From Roseburia sp. 1XD42-69 (lineage in GTDB: Bacteria; Bacillota; Clostridia; Lachnospirales; Lachnospiraceae): a DNA stretch of 64,000 bases. The stretch spans positions 1 through 64,000 of the forward strand of contig NZ_RAZG01000012.1 of NCBI RefSeq assembly GCF_003612565.1, given 5' to 3'. A program made the translations under genes and the position numbers. Shown here piece by piece: positions 7,571 to 16,765 of the stretch. Position 1 is the first letter of the stretch, and each line of letters opens with the position of its first letter. The notes under the pieces were generated by a model. That model worked only from the letters and a program-made list of their open reading frames with translations, did not search any database and was not told where the DNA came from.

Positions 7571-9004
7571 TTATTGGGCTTTTCTCGACAGAAGGCAGAC
7601 TGTCTCCACATGCACCGTCTCCCCAAACTGGTCCACACCCCGAACTTTCCGAACCTCATAACCCCCGCCTTTAAGCACCCTCAAATCCCTTGCCAGGGTA
7701 GCCGAATCGCAGCTCACATACACAATCCTCCCCGGCCTCATCTTAAGCATAGTATCCAGGCATTTTTCATCACACCCTTTTCTGGGCGGATCAACCACTA
7801 TCACATCCGGGTGCAGCATATCCTCTTTTGCGCCACCAGCCTTAGCCCTTCCATAAAACTCCGGCAGAACTTCCTCCGCTTTCCCCAGGAAAAATTCTGC
7901 ATTTCCAATGCCGTTTAGCCTGGCATTTTTCCTGGCATCCTCCACAGCTTTTGGAACAATTTCCACCCCGTAAACCTTCCTGGCATTAGCTGCCAAAAAC
8001 AGGGAAATCGTACCAATCCCGCAGTACAAATCCCACACCGTCTCTTTTCCAGTAAGGGCGGCATAGTCCAGTACAAGAGAATACAATTTCTCCGTCTGCA
8101 AAGGATTCACCTGATAAAAAGACTGAGGAGAAATCTGATACACCGTCTTTTTCCCTGTCCTGGAAAAATCCGAAACATTCCTGAGGTATAAGGCGTCTTT
8201 GATGGTATCTCTGCCCCAGATTGTCCTTGTCTCCCTGCCTAAAATCACATTGGTCTTTTGGGTATTCACATTCAGGGAAATGCTCGTCATGCCCGGAATT
8301 TTTTTTAGCATCTCTGCCAGCTTTCCCTCTCCAGGCAGCTCTCTTCCGTTTATCACCAGGCACACCATAATCTCTTTAGAGTCAAAGCCACACCGGATTA
8401 AGACATGACGCACCAGCCCCTTTCCCGTGGCCTCCTGGTAGGCGCTGACTCTCTGTGCTCTCATATAGGAGAGCACAGTCTCCAAAACCATCCTGTTCAC
8501 CGGCACTCCCAGGGCACAGTCGGTGTTGGGAATAATATTGTGGGTTCTCCCGGCATAAAAACCTGTCACCACATTTCCATCCCTGTCATATCCCACAGGA
8601 AACTGGGCCTTATTTCGGTAGCCGAAGGGATGTTCCATCCCCACCACAGGCTCCATTACCTCATAAAGCTCCTCCTTGGAAAAACCTCCAAGACGGATTA
8701 AATTATCCCTGATTTTTTTCTCCTTAAAGGCAAGCTGGCTCTCATAAGACATCTGCTGGAGCTGGCATCCTCCGCAGGCTCTTGCATAGACACAATGGGG
8801 CTCCACCCGGTTGGGCGAAGCCTCCTTTATCTCCATTAGACGTGCATATCCATAATTCTTTTTTAACTTCATAATCTTGGCAAAAATCACATCTCCGATT
8901 ACAGTGTCCTTTACGAAAAAAGTCATTCCCTGAAATTTCCCGATACCTGAGCCTTCCACGGACAAATCTGTAATTGTAAGCTCTATCATATCATTTTTCT
9001 GCAT
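7571..9004 (-). CDS. rlmD: 23S rRNA (uracil-5-)-methyltransferase RlmD/RumA family
   Basis: This SAM-dependent enzyme forms 5-methyluridine in 23S rRNA (the exact U cannot be told from sequence). The 477-residue protein has an N-terminal TRAM domain (ELTITDLSVEGSGIGKFQG) and iron-sulfur cysteines in CVYARACGGCQLQQ. A SAM-binding DLYCGIGTISLFLA follows, then DPPRKGCDE and the catalytic cysteine in VYVSCDSATLARDL. The ATG at 9004 lies four bases after the upstream stop with CAGGTAAACCT before it; the open frame extends further upstream but without a better site. Its 3' end HVETVCLLSRK is duplicated near 6400, marking the gene as an element insertion site. Operon partner of the YhaM-like nuclease. 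Confidence 0.9.
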   Translation of the reverse strand: MQKNDMIELTITDLSVEGSGIGKFQGMTFFVKDTVIGDVIFAKIMKLKKNYGYARLMEIKEASPNRVEPHCVYARACGGCQLQQMSYESQLAFKEKKIRDNLIRLGGFSKEELYEVMEPVVGMEHPFGYRNKAQFPVGYDRDGNVVTGFYAGRTHNIIPNTDCALGVPVNRMVLETVLSYMRAQRVSAYQEATGKGLVRHVLIRCGFDSKEIMVCLVINGRELPGEGKLAEMLKKIPGMTSISLNVNTQKTNVILGRETRTIWGRDTIKDALYLRNVSDFSRTGKKTVYQISPQSFYQVNPLQTEKLYSLVLDYAALTGKETVWDLYCGIGTISLFLAANARKVYGVEIVPKAVEDARKNARLNGIGNAEFFLGKAEEVLPEFYGRAKAGGAKEDMLHPDVIVVDPPRKGCDEKCLDTMLKMRPGRIVYVSCDSATLARDLRVLKGGGYEVRKVRGVDQFGETVHVETVCLLSRKAQ

Positions 9005-9008
9005 AGGT

Positions 9009-9956
9009 TTACCTGCTGGTCTTTCGTATATTAGACTCCAAAAGACGGTTATATCCCAGCCATTCGGTATTTCCCTCAGGGATAGAGGCAAATGCCTCTT
9101 TTAATGTCTCCATTTTTGCATCCACGTTATCGGCAAAACTAAGGGCCACAGCCTCCATAAGCGCAGGTTTTTTCGGTGAGCCGTACTCTAACTCCCCGTG
9201 GTGGGCCAGAATGCAGTGCTTTAATTCACTGGCCAGCTTTTTGGGAAACTCCGGTATCTCCCGGATTTTCTCTCCCACCCATTCTGTTCCCATAACAATA
9301 TGTCCTAAAAGCTGCCCGTCATCCGTGTAATCATTTTCAGGAAAAACAGAGAGTTCCTCCAGCTTTCCGATATCGTGAAACATAGCCGCTGATAAGAGTA
9401 AATCCCTGTTTAACATGGGATACTGCCTGCAGAATGCCTCACAGAGTTTTGTAACCCCCAGGGTATGTTCCAAAAGCCCCCCCACAAAACCATGGTGCAC
9501 CGTTTTTGCCGCAGAGTGAAATTTGAAACGTTTTTCAAACTCTTTATCCTCCAGGAAAAATTTGGAGAGAAGCATCTTTAAACAGGGTGTCTCCACAGAA
9601 GAAATGATGTCCTTTAACTCACCGTACATCTCATCCACATCCCTGGAACTCACCGGAAGGTAATCTCCCGGCTCATACTCCCCCGGCTGTGCCTTCCGCA
9701 CCCGTTTTACATTGAGCTGCAGCGCTCCCTGAAAACTTGTTACATCCCCGGTGACGCTGATATAGTCAAATCTTTCAAAATCATCGATTCCCTGGGAGTC
9801 CGGCTCCCAGATTTTTGCATCTAAGGTTCCGGTTTTATCCTGCAGAATCAAATTCTCATAGGCCTTTCCGTTTTTGGTCACGGCCGACTGTCTATGTTTA
9901 CAAAGGTAAACTTCGTTTACCCTTTCCCCTTCCCGCAATATCTCAATATACTTCAT
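9009..9956 (-). CDS. yhaM: YhaM-family 3'-5' exoribonuclease (OB fold plus HD domain)
   Basis: The 315-residue protein has an OB-fold (AYENLILQDKTGTLDAKIWE, about residues 25-95). An HD phosphohydrolase core follows with HHGFVGGLLEHTLGV, AAMFHDIGKLEE and ILAHHGELEYGSPKKPA, and a terminal SFADNVDAKM. This is the arrangement of B. subtilis YhaM, a metal-dependent 3'-5' exonuclease on RNA and single-stranded DNA. The ATG at 9956 (MKYIEILREG) is chosen because it matches family starts; the frame is open upstream to 10031 where it would overlap the HtrA-like gene. Four bases separate it from rlmD. Symbol by homology of architecture. Confidence 0.85.
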   Translation of the reverse strand: MKYIEILREGERVNEVYLCKHRQSAVTKNGKAYENLILQDKTGTLDAKIWEPDSQGIDDFERFDYISVTGDVTSFQGALQLNVKRVRKAQPGEYEPGDYLPVSSRDVDEMYGELKDIISSVETPCLKMLLSKFFLEDKEFEKRFKFHSAAKTVHHGFVGGLLEHTLGVTKLCEAFCRQYPMLNRDLLLSAAMFHDIGKLEELSVFPENDYTDDGQLLGHIVMGTEWVGEKIREIPEFPKKLASELKHCILAHHGELEYGSPKKPALMEAVALSFADNVDAKMETLKEAFASIPEGNTEWLGYNRLLESNIRKTSR

Positions 9957-10000
9957 GTTCTTCCCAGCCCAAATGGGCCTCTCCTTCCTAAAATTTCCCG

Positions 10001-11281
10001 CTAATCCAATTTTCCTGCCGTCACCGTGCATTCCACCCTGGAATACTCATCCAGTCCCTGGCGTTTGACGGCGATTTCTATGGTGTCTCCCGGCTCTAAA
10101 CTTAAAACCTTTGCCTCATATGCATCCACAGAGGCAATCTCCTCCCCGTCCATTTCCGTAATCACATCCCCTGTCTGAAGCCCCGCCCAAAGAGCCGGGG
10201 AATCCAAAACCACCTCTTTAATATAAACTCCCTTGGGAATATCGTACTCCTTGGAAATCCGCTCTGTGGCAGTCACCACTTTAAGGCCAAGATAAGGAAT
10301 GTCCTTTCCGTTAGAAAGCATTTCGATAAGTTTTTTCAACTCGGATATAGATACGGCAATGAGGGTATTTTCATCACTGTTGCTGCTGTAATCCTGCATC
10401 ACCAGCCCAACGATTTCACCGTTTAAATTCAGAAGTGCGCCGCTGCTGTTTTTGCTTCCCACAATATCTGTAGTCAGCACTTTGTATGTATTATCCACCG
10501 TATGGATTTCATTGTTCACAGACGTGATATTGCCTGCGGCGATTGAGTAATTCGTTCCCAGAGGGCTTCCTACTGCAATCACCACATTTCCCTGGGCCAA
10601 AGACAGGGAATTTCCCAAAACTCCATAGGTAATCGCATTTTTTGTGGCTTCATCCAGGGAATCTAAGGGCACGGAAAGCATGGCAAGCCCTGTATTTCCG
10701 TCATACTTTTTCAAAGATGCTGTCAATGTCATTTCATTGATAAAAGTAACGCTGATTGCCTCCGCCTCTTTAATCACTTTATGCTCCGTCAAAATCAACA
10801 GCTCCCTGTTGTTGTCCCCGATGATAATACCGGAGGCCTGCCCCTTGCTCTCATAGGCATTGTTATACCAATCCGTATCGCTGACCACACCGGTTACTGT
10901 TACGATGGAACTGTTTTTTTCTTTTCCCACCGCATAAATCTTGTTCTGAAGAGACTGGTAATCTGCAAGCTCCAGTTCTTTTTTCACAATGGTTGTCTCC
11001 GCCACAGGGGGCTCCGGGACCACCTCTTCTTCTGATTCCGCTGCTTCCGTCTCTGTGGCAAATTCATCCGCAGGAATCGTAATAGGCGTATTGGCCTTGG
11101 GATGCATCCAATTTTCCATAAAAGGCTGCAGATACGTAAAAACTGCACAGGCAGTCACGCCAAATAAAACAGCCAGTGCCACGGTAAAGACACCCTGTTT
11201 TAACATCCGCTTTTTGTTCAAAGGTTTTTCTTTAATCTTTTCTCTGATAAAATCAAAGCTTTCCTTCTCCTGATCTCCCAT
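10001..11281 (-). CDS. HtrA/DegP-like trypsin-fold protein with PDZ domain, catalytic triad incomplete
   Basis: The 426-residue protein has a cytoplasmic N-terminus, one transmembrane helix (VFTVALAVLFGVTACAVFTY), a Glu-rich linker, a trypsin-like domain and a C-terminal PDZ domain (about residues 310-415, GVYIKEVVLDSPALWAGLQ). HtrA proteins degrade misfolded envelope proteins. Here the His is present in ILTEHKVI, but the position of the catalytic Asp (family T-D-L-A) reads NTGLAML. The serine motif GNSGGPL reads KNSSGALL. The enzyme is therefore probably inactive or strongly altered and may act as a chaperone or scaffold. The ATG at 11281 is preferred over the upstream one. It is transcribed divergently from mutS2. 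Confidence 0.8.
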   Translation of the reverse strand: MGDQEKESFDFIREKIKEKPLNKKRMLKQGVFTVALAVLFGVTACAVFTYLQPFMENWMHPKANTPITIPADEFATETEAAESEEEVVPEPPVAETTIVKKELELADYQSLQNKIYAVGKEKNSSIVTVTGVVSDTDWYNNAYESKGQASGIIIGDNNRELLILTEHKVIKEAEAISVTFINEMTLTASLKKYDGNTGLAMLSVPLDSLDEATKNAITYGVLGNSLSLAQGNVVIAVGSPLGTNYSIAAGNITSVNNEIHTVDNTYKVLTTDIVGSKNSSGALLNLNGEIVGLVMQDYSSNSDENTLIAVSISELKKLIEMLSNGKDIPYLGLKVVTATERISKEYDIPKGVYIKEVVLDSPALWAGLQTGDVITEMDGEEIASVDAYEAKVLSLEPGDTIEIAVKRQGLDEYSRVECTVTAGKLD

Positions 11282-11334
11282 ACACTTACCGCTCCTTCGT
11301 ATCTGCATACAAAATAACAGCTGCGTCACCTTCT

Positions 11335-11363
11335 ATTATAAATGGTGTGTGAAAGATATGCAA
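11335..11363 (-). promoter_or_regulatory. Promoter of the HtrA-like gene operon
   Basis: On the minus strand TTGCAT (11358-11363) and TATAAT (11335-11340) are 17 bp apart. The -35 box lies only seven bases from the -35 box of the divergent mutS2 promoter, so the two may compete for polymerase. Confidence 0.65.
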
Positions 11364-11370
11364 GATTTAC

Positions 11371-11399
11371 TTTCCAACCCCGGAATGATGCGTTATAAT
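11371..11399 (+). promoter_or_regulatory. Promoter of mutS2
   Basis: TTTCCA (11371-11376) and TATAAT (11394-11399) are 17 bp apart and lie 38 bp before the mutS2 start. The two divergent promoters share a compact 65-bp region. Confidence 0.6.
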
Positions 11400-11436
11400 G
11401 GTTGGTAGAAAAACAAAGAAATATTGAGGAAATATT

Positions 11437-13815
11437 ATGGAAAAAAAAGCGTTACGCACATTAGAATACGATAAAATTATCGAAAAATTAACAGAGTTTG
11501 CCTTCAGCCGGGAGGCCAAGAAACGGTGCCAAAATTTGCTCCCCATGACAGACATCCAGCAGATAAATCTTGCCCAAAAACAGACGGACGAAGCCCTGCT
11601 CCGTATTTTTGCCAAGGGAAGCCTGTCATTTTCCGGCATCCACCCCATTGGGGAACTGTTAAAACGTTTGGAAATCGGCGGCACTTTAAGTATAGGGGAA
11701 CTCCTTAAAATCAGCTCCCTTTTAGAGACGGCAAAACGGGTAAAGGCCTACAACAGGCGGGACAGAGATGAGGAGAAAACAGACTCCTTAGACGGGTTAT
11801 TTGACGGCATCGAACCTCTTACCCCCTTAAACGAAGAGTTGAAACGCTGTATTTTATCGGAAGAGGAAATAAGCGACGACGCCAGCAGCAACTTAAAATC
11901 CATCCGCCGCCAAATCGGGGGCATGAATGAGCGGATTAGAAGCCAGATGACAAAAGTAATGAACCAGGCGGGAAACAGCGGGTATCTCCAGGATGCCGTA
12001 ATTACCATGCGGGACAATAGATACTGCCTTCCTGTGAAAGCGGAGGCAAAAAACCAGGTTCCCGGCATGGTTCACGACCAGTCCTCCAGCGGTTCCACCC
12101 TGTTTATCGAGCCTGCTTCCGTGGTAAACTTAAACAACGAATTAAAAGAGCTTTTTCTGCGGGAAGCCAAAGAGATTGAAGTAATCCTTGCAGGTTTAAG
12201 CGCCCAGGTTTTTGAATACCAGACCGCTTTGGCCCAGGACTATGAACTTCTAACAGAGCTGGATTTCATTTTTGCCAAGGCCTGCCTTGCAAAAATCCAC
12301 AACGGCGTTTCCCCCGTATTTAACACCGGGGGAAGGATTCATATCCGCAAAGGCCGCCATCCCCTGTTAGACCCCAAAAAGGTTGTGCCCATTGACGTAA
12401 TCCTTGGGGATGACTTTAACCTATTAATTGTTACAGGGCCAAATACCGGGGGCAAAACCGTCTCCTTAAAAACCGTGGGGCTCCTCACCCTTATGGGCCA
12501 AGCCGGGCTTCACATCCCCGCAGGGGACCGCTCAGAGCTTCGGGTTTTTCAAAACGTTTTTGCAGATATCGGAGATGAGCAGAGCATTGAACAGAATTTA
12601 AGCACCTTTTCCTCCCATATGACCAATATTGTTTCCATCCTGTCAAAGGCAGATCAGGATTCCCTGGTGCTTTTTGATGAGCTTTGCGCCGGAACAGACC
12701 CAACGGAAGGAGCCGCCCTTGCCATTTCCATTTTAACAAGGCTCCATAACCAAAATGTCTGCACCATGGCAACCACCCACTACAGCGAAATCAAAGTCTT
12801 TGCCCTTTCCACAGAGGGAGTGGAAAACGCTTCCTGCGAGTTTGACGTGGAGACATTAAGCCCCACCTACCGGCTTTTAATCGGGATTCCGGGAAAGAGC
12901 AACGCCTTTGCCATTTCCGGGAAAATCGGCCTGGATGCAGATTTAATTGAGGATGCCAAAAGCCGCATCACCGAATCCCAGGCAAGTTTTGAGGATTTAA
13001 TCTCCGATTTGGAGAACAGCCGGGTCACCATCGAAAAGGAACAGGCGGAAATTAATGCCTACAAAGAACAAATTTCCTCCTTAAAGCAGAAACTGGAACA
13101 AAAGCAGGAGCGCATCGACCAGAGCCGGGAAAAAATTCTGCGGGAGGCAAACGAGCAGGCTTACAATATCATAAAAGAAGCGAAAGACATAGCGGACGAA
13201 AGCATCCGCAATTTCAATAAATTCGGCCAGATTCACGCCCCCGCCAGCGAGATGGAAAGAGAGCGGGCCAAACTCCGGGATAAAATGTCTGGACATGAAA
13301 AACAGCTTGCCGCCAAAAAGGAACCCCCCGCAAACAACAAAGTACCCAAAAACCTTCGTATCGGGGATTCCGTAAAAGTTTTAAGCATGAATTTAAAAGG
13401 CACCGTAAGTTCCCTTCCCAATGCAAAAGGAGATTTGACCGTACAGATGGGCATCTTAAATTCCACGGTAAATATACGGGATTTAGTGCTTTTAGAGGAT
13501 GAGACTTCCCCCTCCTCCAAAAAGTTTAACAAATCGGGGACAGGTAAAATTAAAATGTCAAAGTCCTCCTCCGTGTCCACGGAAATCAACCTCATCGGCA
13601 TGACGGTGGACGAAGCCTTAGCACATTTGGATAAGTATCTGGACGACGCCTATATCGCCCACCTTCCCTCTGTGCGCATCGTCCACGGCAAGGGGACAGG
13701 AGCCTTAAGGAAGGCCGTACAGCAGCATTTGAAACGGCAGAAATATGTAAAAACTTATCACCTTGGTGAATTCGGCGAGGGGGATTCCGGGGTTACCATA
13801 GCAGAGTTTAAATAA
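11437..13815 (+). CDS. mutS2: MutS2: ABC-type ATPase with Smr endonuclease domain
   Basis: MutS2 limits homologous recombination and, in Bacillus, rescues collided ribosomes. The 792-residue protein begins with the coiled-coil core (MEKKALRTLEYDKIIEKL). It carries Walker A TGPNTGGKTVSLKT near residue 335, Walker B SLVLFDELCAGTDPTEG and the ATTHYSE switch. A long charged coiled coil spans about residues 515-630, followed by a KOW-like DSVKVLSMNLKGTVSSL and the C-terminal Smr domain with IRIVHGKGTGALRKAVQ-type motif (here VRIVHGKGTGALRKAVQ). The Smr entry motif reads INLIGMTVDEA where LDLRG is usual, a mild deviation. GAGGAAAT precedes the ATG. It leads a three-gene unit with the two-component system that follows 15 bp later. 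Confidence 0.95.
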   Translation: MEKKALRTLEYDKIIEKLTEFAFSREAKKRCQNLLPMTDIQQINLAQKQTDEALLRIFAKGSLSFSGIHPIGELLKRLEIGGTLSIGELLKISSLLETAKRVKAYNRRDRDEEKTDSLDGLFDGIEPLTPLNEELKRCILSEEEISDDASSNLKSIRRQIGGMNERIRSQMTKVMNQAGNSGYLQDAVITMRDNRYCLPVKAEAKNQVPGMVHDQSSSGSTLFIEPASVVNLNNELKELFLREAKEIEVILAGLSAQVFEYQTALAQDYELLTELDFIFAKACLAKIHNGVSPVFNTGGRIHIRKGRHPLLDPKKVVPIDVILGDDFNLLIVTGPNTGGKTVSLKTVGLLTLMGQAGLHIPAGDRSELRVFQNVFADIGDEQSIEQNLSTFSSHMTNIVSILSKADQDSLVLFDELCAGTDPTEGAALAISILTRLHNQNVCTMATTHYSEIKVFALSTEGVENASCEFDVETLSPTYRLLIGIPGKSNAFAISGKIGLDADLIEDAKSRITESQASFEDLISDLENSRVTIEKEQAEINAYKEQISSLKQKLEQKQERIDQSREKILREANEQAYNIIKEAKDIADESIRNFNKFGQIHAPASEMERERAKLRDKMSGHEKQLAAKKEPPANNKVPKNLRIGDSVKVLSMNLKGTVSSLPNAKGDLTVQMGILNSTVNIRDLVLLEDETSPSSKKFNKSGTGKIKMSKSSSVSTEINLIGMTVDEALAHLDKYLDDAYIAHLPSVRIVHGKGTGALRKAVQQHLKRQKYVKTYHLGEFGEGDSGVTIAEFK

Positions 13816-13830
13816 GAGAAAGGAATAGAC

Positions 13831-14535
13831 ATGCTTGCAAAACAGAAAATTTTAATTGTAGATGACGATGTAAACATCGCCGAATTAATCTCTCTCTACC
13901 TTACAAAAGAGTGTTTCGACACCAAAACCGTAAATGACGGGGAAGAAGCCCTGTCTGCTTTTGAACAGTACGCCCCCAATTTAATTCTCCTGGACTTAAT
14001 GCTGCCGGGCATTGACGGTTATCAAGTGTGCCGGGAAATCCGGGGCAAATCCAATGTGCCCATTATCATGCTCTCCGCCAAGGGAGAAATTTTTGACAAA
14101 GTTTTGGGCCTTGAGCTGGGGGCGGACGATTACATTATGAAACCCTTTGACTCCAAGGAGCTTGTGGCCCGGGTAAAAGCGGTTTTAAGACGTTTCCAGC
14201 CCGCTCCCAAGACAGAGGCCTTTACGGTAAATATCAAATGCGTAGAGTACACGGACTTAGTGGTAAATCTGTCCAATTATTCCGTTCTCTATAAAAACCA
14301 GCCGGTGGATATGCCCCCAAAGGAACTGGAGCTTTTATACTTCCTGGCATCCTCACCTAACCAGGTTTTCACCAGGGAGCAGCTTTTAGACCATATCTGG
14401 GGCTATGAATACATCGGTGACACCAGGACGGTGGACGTCCATGTGAAGCGCCTCCGGGAAAAAATCAAGGACACGGCCAACTGGAGTCTTGCCACTGTGT
14501 GGGGCATCGGATATAAATTTGAGGTTAAAGAGTAG
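13831..14535 (+). CDS. OmpR/PhoB-family response regulator
   Basis: The 234-residue regulator has a receiver domain with acidic pocket VDDDVN, phosphoacceptor Asp55 in LLDLMLPG, the switch Ser/Lys motifs IIMLSAK and DDYIMKPF, and a C-terminal winged helix ending VDVHVKRLREKI..VWGIGYKF. It would bind DNA when phosphorylated by the kinase encoded two bases downstream. GAGAAAGGAATAGAC places a good ribosome site before the ATG. The stimulus is unknown; the link with mutS2 upstream is only by position. Confidence 0.92.
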   Translation: MLAKQKILIVDDDVNIAELISLYLTKECFDTKTVNDGEEALSAFEQYAPNLILLDLMLPGIDGYQVCREIRGKSNVPIIMLSAKGEIFDKVLGLELGADDYIMKPFDSKELVARVKAVLRRFQPAPKTEAFTVNIKCVEYTDLVVNLSNYSVLYKNQPVDMPPKELELLYFLASSPNQVFTREQLLDHIWGYEYIGDTRTVDVHVKRLREKIKDTANWSLATVWGIGYKFEVKE

Positions 14536-14537
14536 AA

Positions 14538-15959
14538 ATGAAAAAAACAATCTTTCCAAAACTATTCTGCGGATACTTAATTTTTGGAATTGCAGGGTTT
14601 ATTATCGTATCCACTTTTACCTCCCATATTACCTCTGACTATCTTGTGGAAACTGAGACTTCCTCCCTCTACAAAGAGGCTACTATTATCGCTTCCGATT
14701 ACGCTGTAAGCTACTACAGAAACGATATCACCCTGGCGGATTTTGAAGAACGCCTGGAAGCTTTGGACAATTATCTGGGGGCTTCCATATGGGTGGTGGG
14801 GGTCAACGGTGATATTCTGGTAAATTCGGAAAAAAAGACAGACCTTTTAAACCTAGAAAATATAAATGGATTTAATATTCTGGATTTTGGCAGTAAATAC
14901 TACAGAACGGGGAAATTTTATAATTATTTTGAAGAAGAGCAGTTAAGTGTATTTGCCCCTATTTCCATTAACTACAAAATCAAAGGGTATGTGGTTCTAC
15001 ATAAACCTATGCGGCAAATATCCTCTTTCCACTATGGGCTTTTAAATATTTCCTATGTGACCCTGGCCATATTATTCCTCTGCGCTTTTCTGCTCCTGGG
15101 CATATTTTCAGCTTCCGTCATCCTTCCTTTACGGAAGATTTCCCGGGCCGCCGGGGAATATGTAGCAGGAAACTTTGACCACAAAATCGATGTCCACTCC
15201 AACGACGAAATCGGTTATCTGGCCGCTTCCTTATCCTACATGGCAAATGAGCTGAACACTTTAGAGGAGGACCAGCGGAAATTTGTGTCAAATGTATCCC
15301 ACGATTTCCGCTCCCCTTTAACCTCAATCAAAGGTTATGTGGAGGCCATGTTAGACGGCACCATCCCTGTGGAAATGCAGGAAAAATATTTAAATATTAT
15401 CCTCTTTGAGACAGAGAGGTTAAACAAACTTACAAAAAGCCTGTTAGAGCTTAACAAAATCGGCAAACGGGGAATGATGTTAGACACTTCAAGATTTGAT
15501 ATCAACCATGTGATAAAAATGACTGTACAGACCTTTGAGGGAATCTGCAAAGAAAAACATGTATCCTTTGAACTGATACTCACCGACAAAAATCTGTATG
15601 TAAAGGCGGATATGAGTAAAATCCAACAGGTAATTTATAACCTTATTGACAATGCCATTAAGTTTTCCCACAACGATTCCTTTATCACGGTGGAGACGAC
15701 AGTGAAAAACGAAAAAGTTTTCGTTTCCGTCAAGGACACGGGAATCGGCATCCCAAAAGACAGCCTGGGAAAAATATGGGAACGGTTTTATAAGACAGAC
15801 CTGTCCCGCGGAAAAGACAAAAAGGGGACAGGCCTGGGCCTTTCCATTGTAAAAGAAATTATCCAGGCCCACAACGAAAACATCAATGTAATCAGTACGG
15901 AAGGTGTGGGAACAGAATTTATCTTTTCTCTTCCCCTTTATAATAAAGAAGGCGAATAA
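14538..15959 (+). CDS. Sensor histidine kinase
   Basis: The 473-residue kinase has a first transmembrane helix at about residues 10-30 and an extracytoplasmic sensor of about 130 residues. A second helix (LAILFLCAFLLLGIFSASVI) is followed by a HAMP linker, the HisKA dimerisation helix with phospho-His in VSNVSHDFRSPLTSIKGY, and a complete HATPase domain (N box NLIDNAIKFS, G1 KDTGIGIP, F box, G2 GTGLGLSIV). It pairs with the response regulator two bases upstream. Its last 41 bp overlap the 3' end of lgt on the other strand, an unusual convergent overlap of two coding regions. Confidence 0.92.
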   Translation: MKKTIFPKLFCGYLIFGIAGFIIVSTFTSHITSDYLVETETSSLYKEATIIASDYAVSYYRNDITLADFEERLEALDNYLGASIWVVGVNGDILVNSEKKTDLLNLENINGFNILDFGSKYYRTGKFYNYFEEEQLSVFAPISINYKIKGYVVLHKPMRQISSFHYGLLNISYVTLAILFLCAFLLLGIFSASVILPLRKISRAAGEYVAGNFDHKIDVHSNDEIGYLAASLSYMANELNTLEEDQRKFVSNVSHDFRSPLTSIKGYVEAMLDGTIPVEMQEKYLNIILFETERLNKLTKSLLELNKIGKRGMMLDTSRFDINHVIKMTVQTFEGICKEKHVSFELILTDKNLYVKADMSKIQQVIYNLIDNAIKFSHNDSFITVETTVKNEKVFVSVKDTGIGIPKDSLGKIWERFYKTDLSRGKDKKGTGLGLSIVKEIIQAHNENINVISTEGVGTEFIFSLPLYNKEGE

Positions 15960-16686
15960 GCATCCCCACACCGATAATAACCGTAAATATGGAGATAAAC
16001 TGGGAGGTAGACAGGGCTCCTACAGAGCCTCTCTCCAAGTCTCCCCGGAAAAACTCCAGCACAAATCTGCCCACGCTGTAGGTGATAATATACACGGCTC
16101 CTACAGCGCCTTTTTTTGGCTTTCTTTGCCACAGCCAGGATAGAAACAAAAAGTTTATCAAGTTTAAACCTGCAGAAACAAGCTGTATGGGAAACAATGG
16201 GACTTCCACGGGAGCGTACAGCGAGTCGTGGAAAACCACCCCAAAGGAGCCCTCTGTCTGCTGGCCATAGCAGCATCCCGCCAAAAAACACCCAATTCTG
16301 CCAAAAAACTGTGCCAGTGCAATTACCGGAGCCGCTACATCAAAGCAGACAAAAAAATCCGTCTTTTTTATTTTACAATAAACCACTGCCGTTAATATTC
16401 CTCCGATTAATCCGCCATACACCACAAATCCATTGGCAAAATCCAGCATAATCGAAGGGTTTGCAATTACATCCGGCAGAATGGTAAGCCAAAACAAAAT
16501 CTTAGAGCCTGCAAATCCGCCGATAAGTGAAAAGAGACCCAGCATAAACATAAAGCCGTCCTCTGCCACCCCGGTTTTCATAGCCCTGGCATCTGCCAGC
16601 CACACAGCGGTAATCACCCCAACCGCCACCATCAGCCCGTAGCTGTGTATGGTGACAGGGCCGATGGAAAACAATTCCGGAAACAT
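15919..16686 (-). CDS. lgt: Prolipoprotein diacylglyceryl transferase
   Basis: Lgt transfers diacylglycerol from phosphatidylglycerol to the lipobox cysteine of prolipoproteins, the first step of lipoprotein maturation, in the membrane. The 255-residue protein has about seven transmembrane helices, the signature YGGLIGGILTAV and the catalytic GRIGCFLAGCCYG region. The His of the E. coli HGGL motif is Tyr here. The ATG at 16686 (MFPELFSIGPV) has GAGAGG seven bases upstream; a TTG five codons earlier overlaps that site. It serves the lipoproteins in this window (PrsA-like and the gene at 4796-6031). Its 3' end overlaps the convergent kinase gene. Confidence 0.93.
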   Translation of the reverse strand: MFPELFSIGPVTIHSYGLMVAVGVITAVWLADARAMKTGVAEDGFMFMLGLFSLIGGFAGSKILFWLTILPDVIANPSIMLDFANGFVVYGGLIGGILTAVVYCKIKKTDFFVCFDVAAPVIALAQFFGRIGCFLAGCCYGQQTEGSFGVVFHDSLYAPVEVPLFPIQLVSAGLNLINFLFLSWLWQRKPKKGAVGAVYIITYSVGRFVLEFFRGDLERGSVGALSTSQFISIFTVIIGVGMLIRLLYYKGEEKR

Positions 16687-16724
16687 AAACGTACCTCTCA
16701 AAAATTACAGTTCAGCCATCAAGT

Positions 16725-16755
16725 TACAGAAAAACTCCGGCTAATACCGGAGTTT
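16725..16755 (-). terminator. Terminator at the end of the ribosomal superoperon
   Basis: AAACTCCGG (16732-16740) and CCGGAGTTT (16747-16755) form a 9-bp perfect stem around CTAATA. On the minus strand it runs into TTTTTC, just after the rplQ stop. Confidence 0.85.
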
Positions 16756-16765
16756 CATCTACTGT

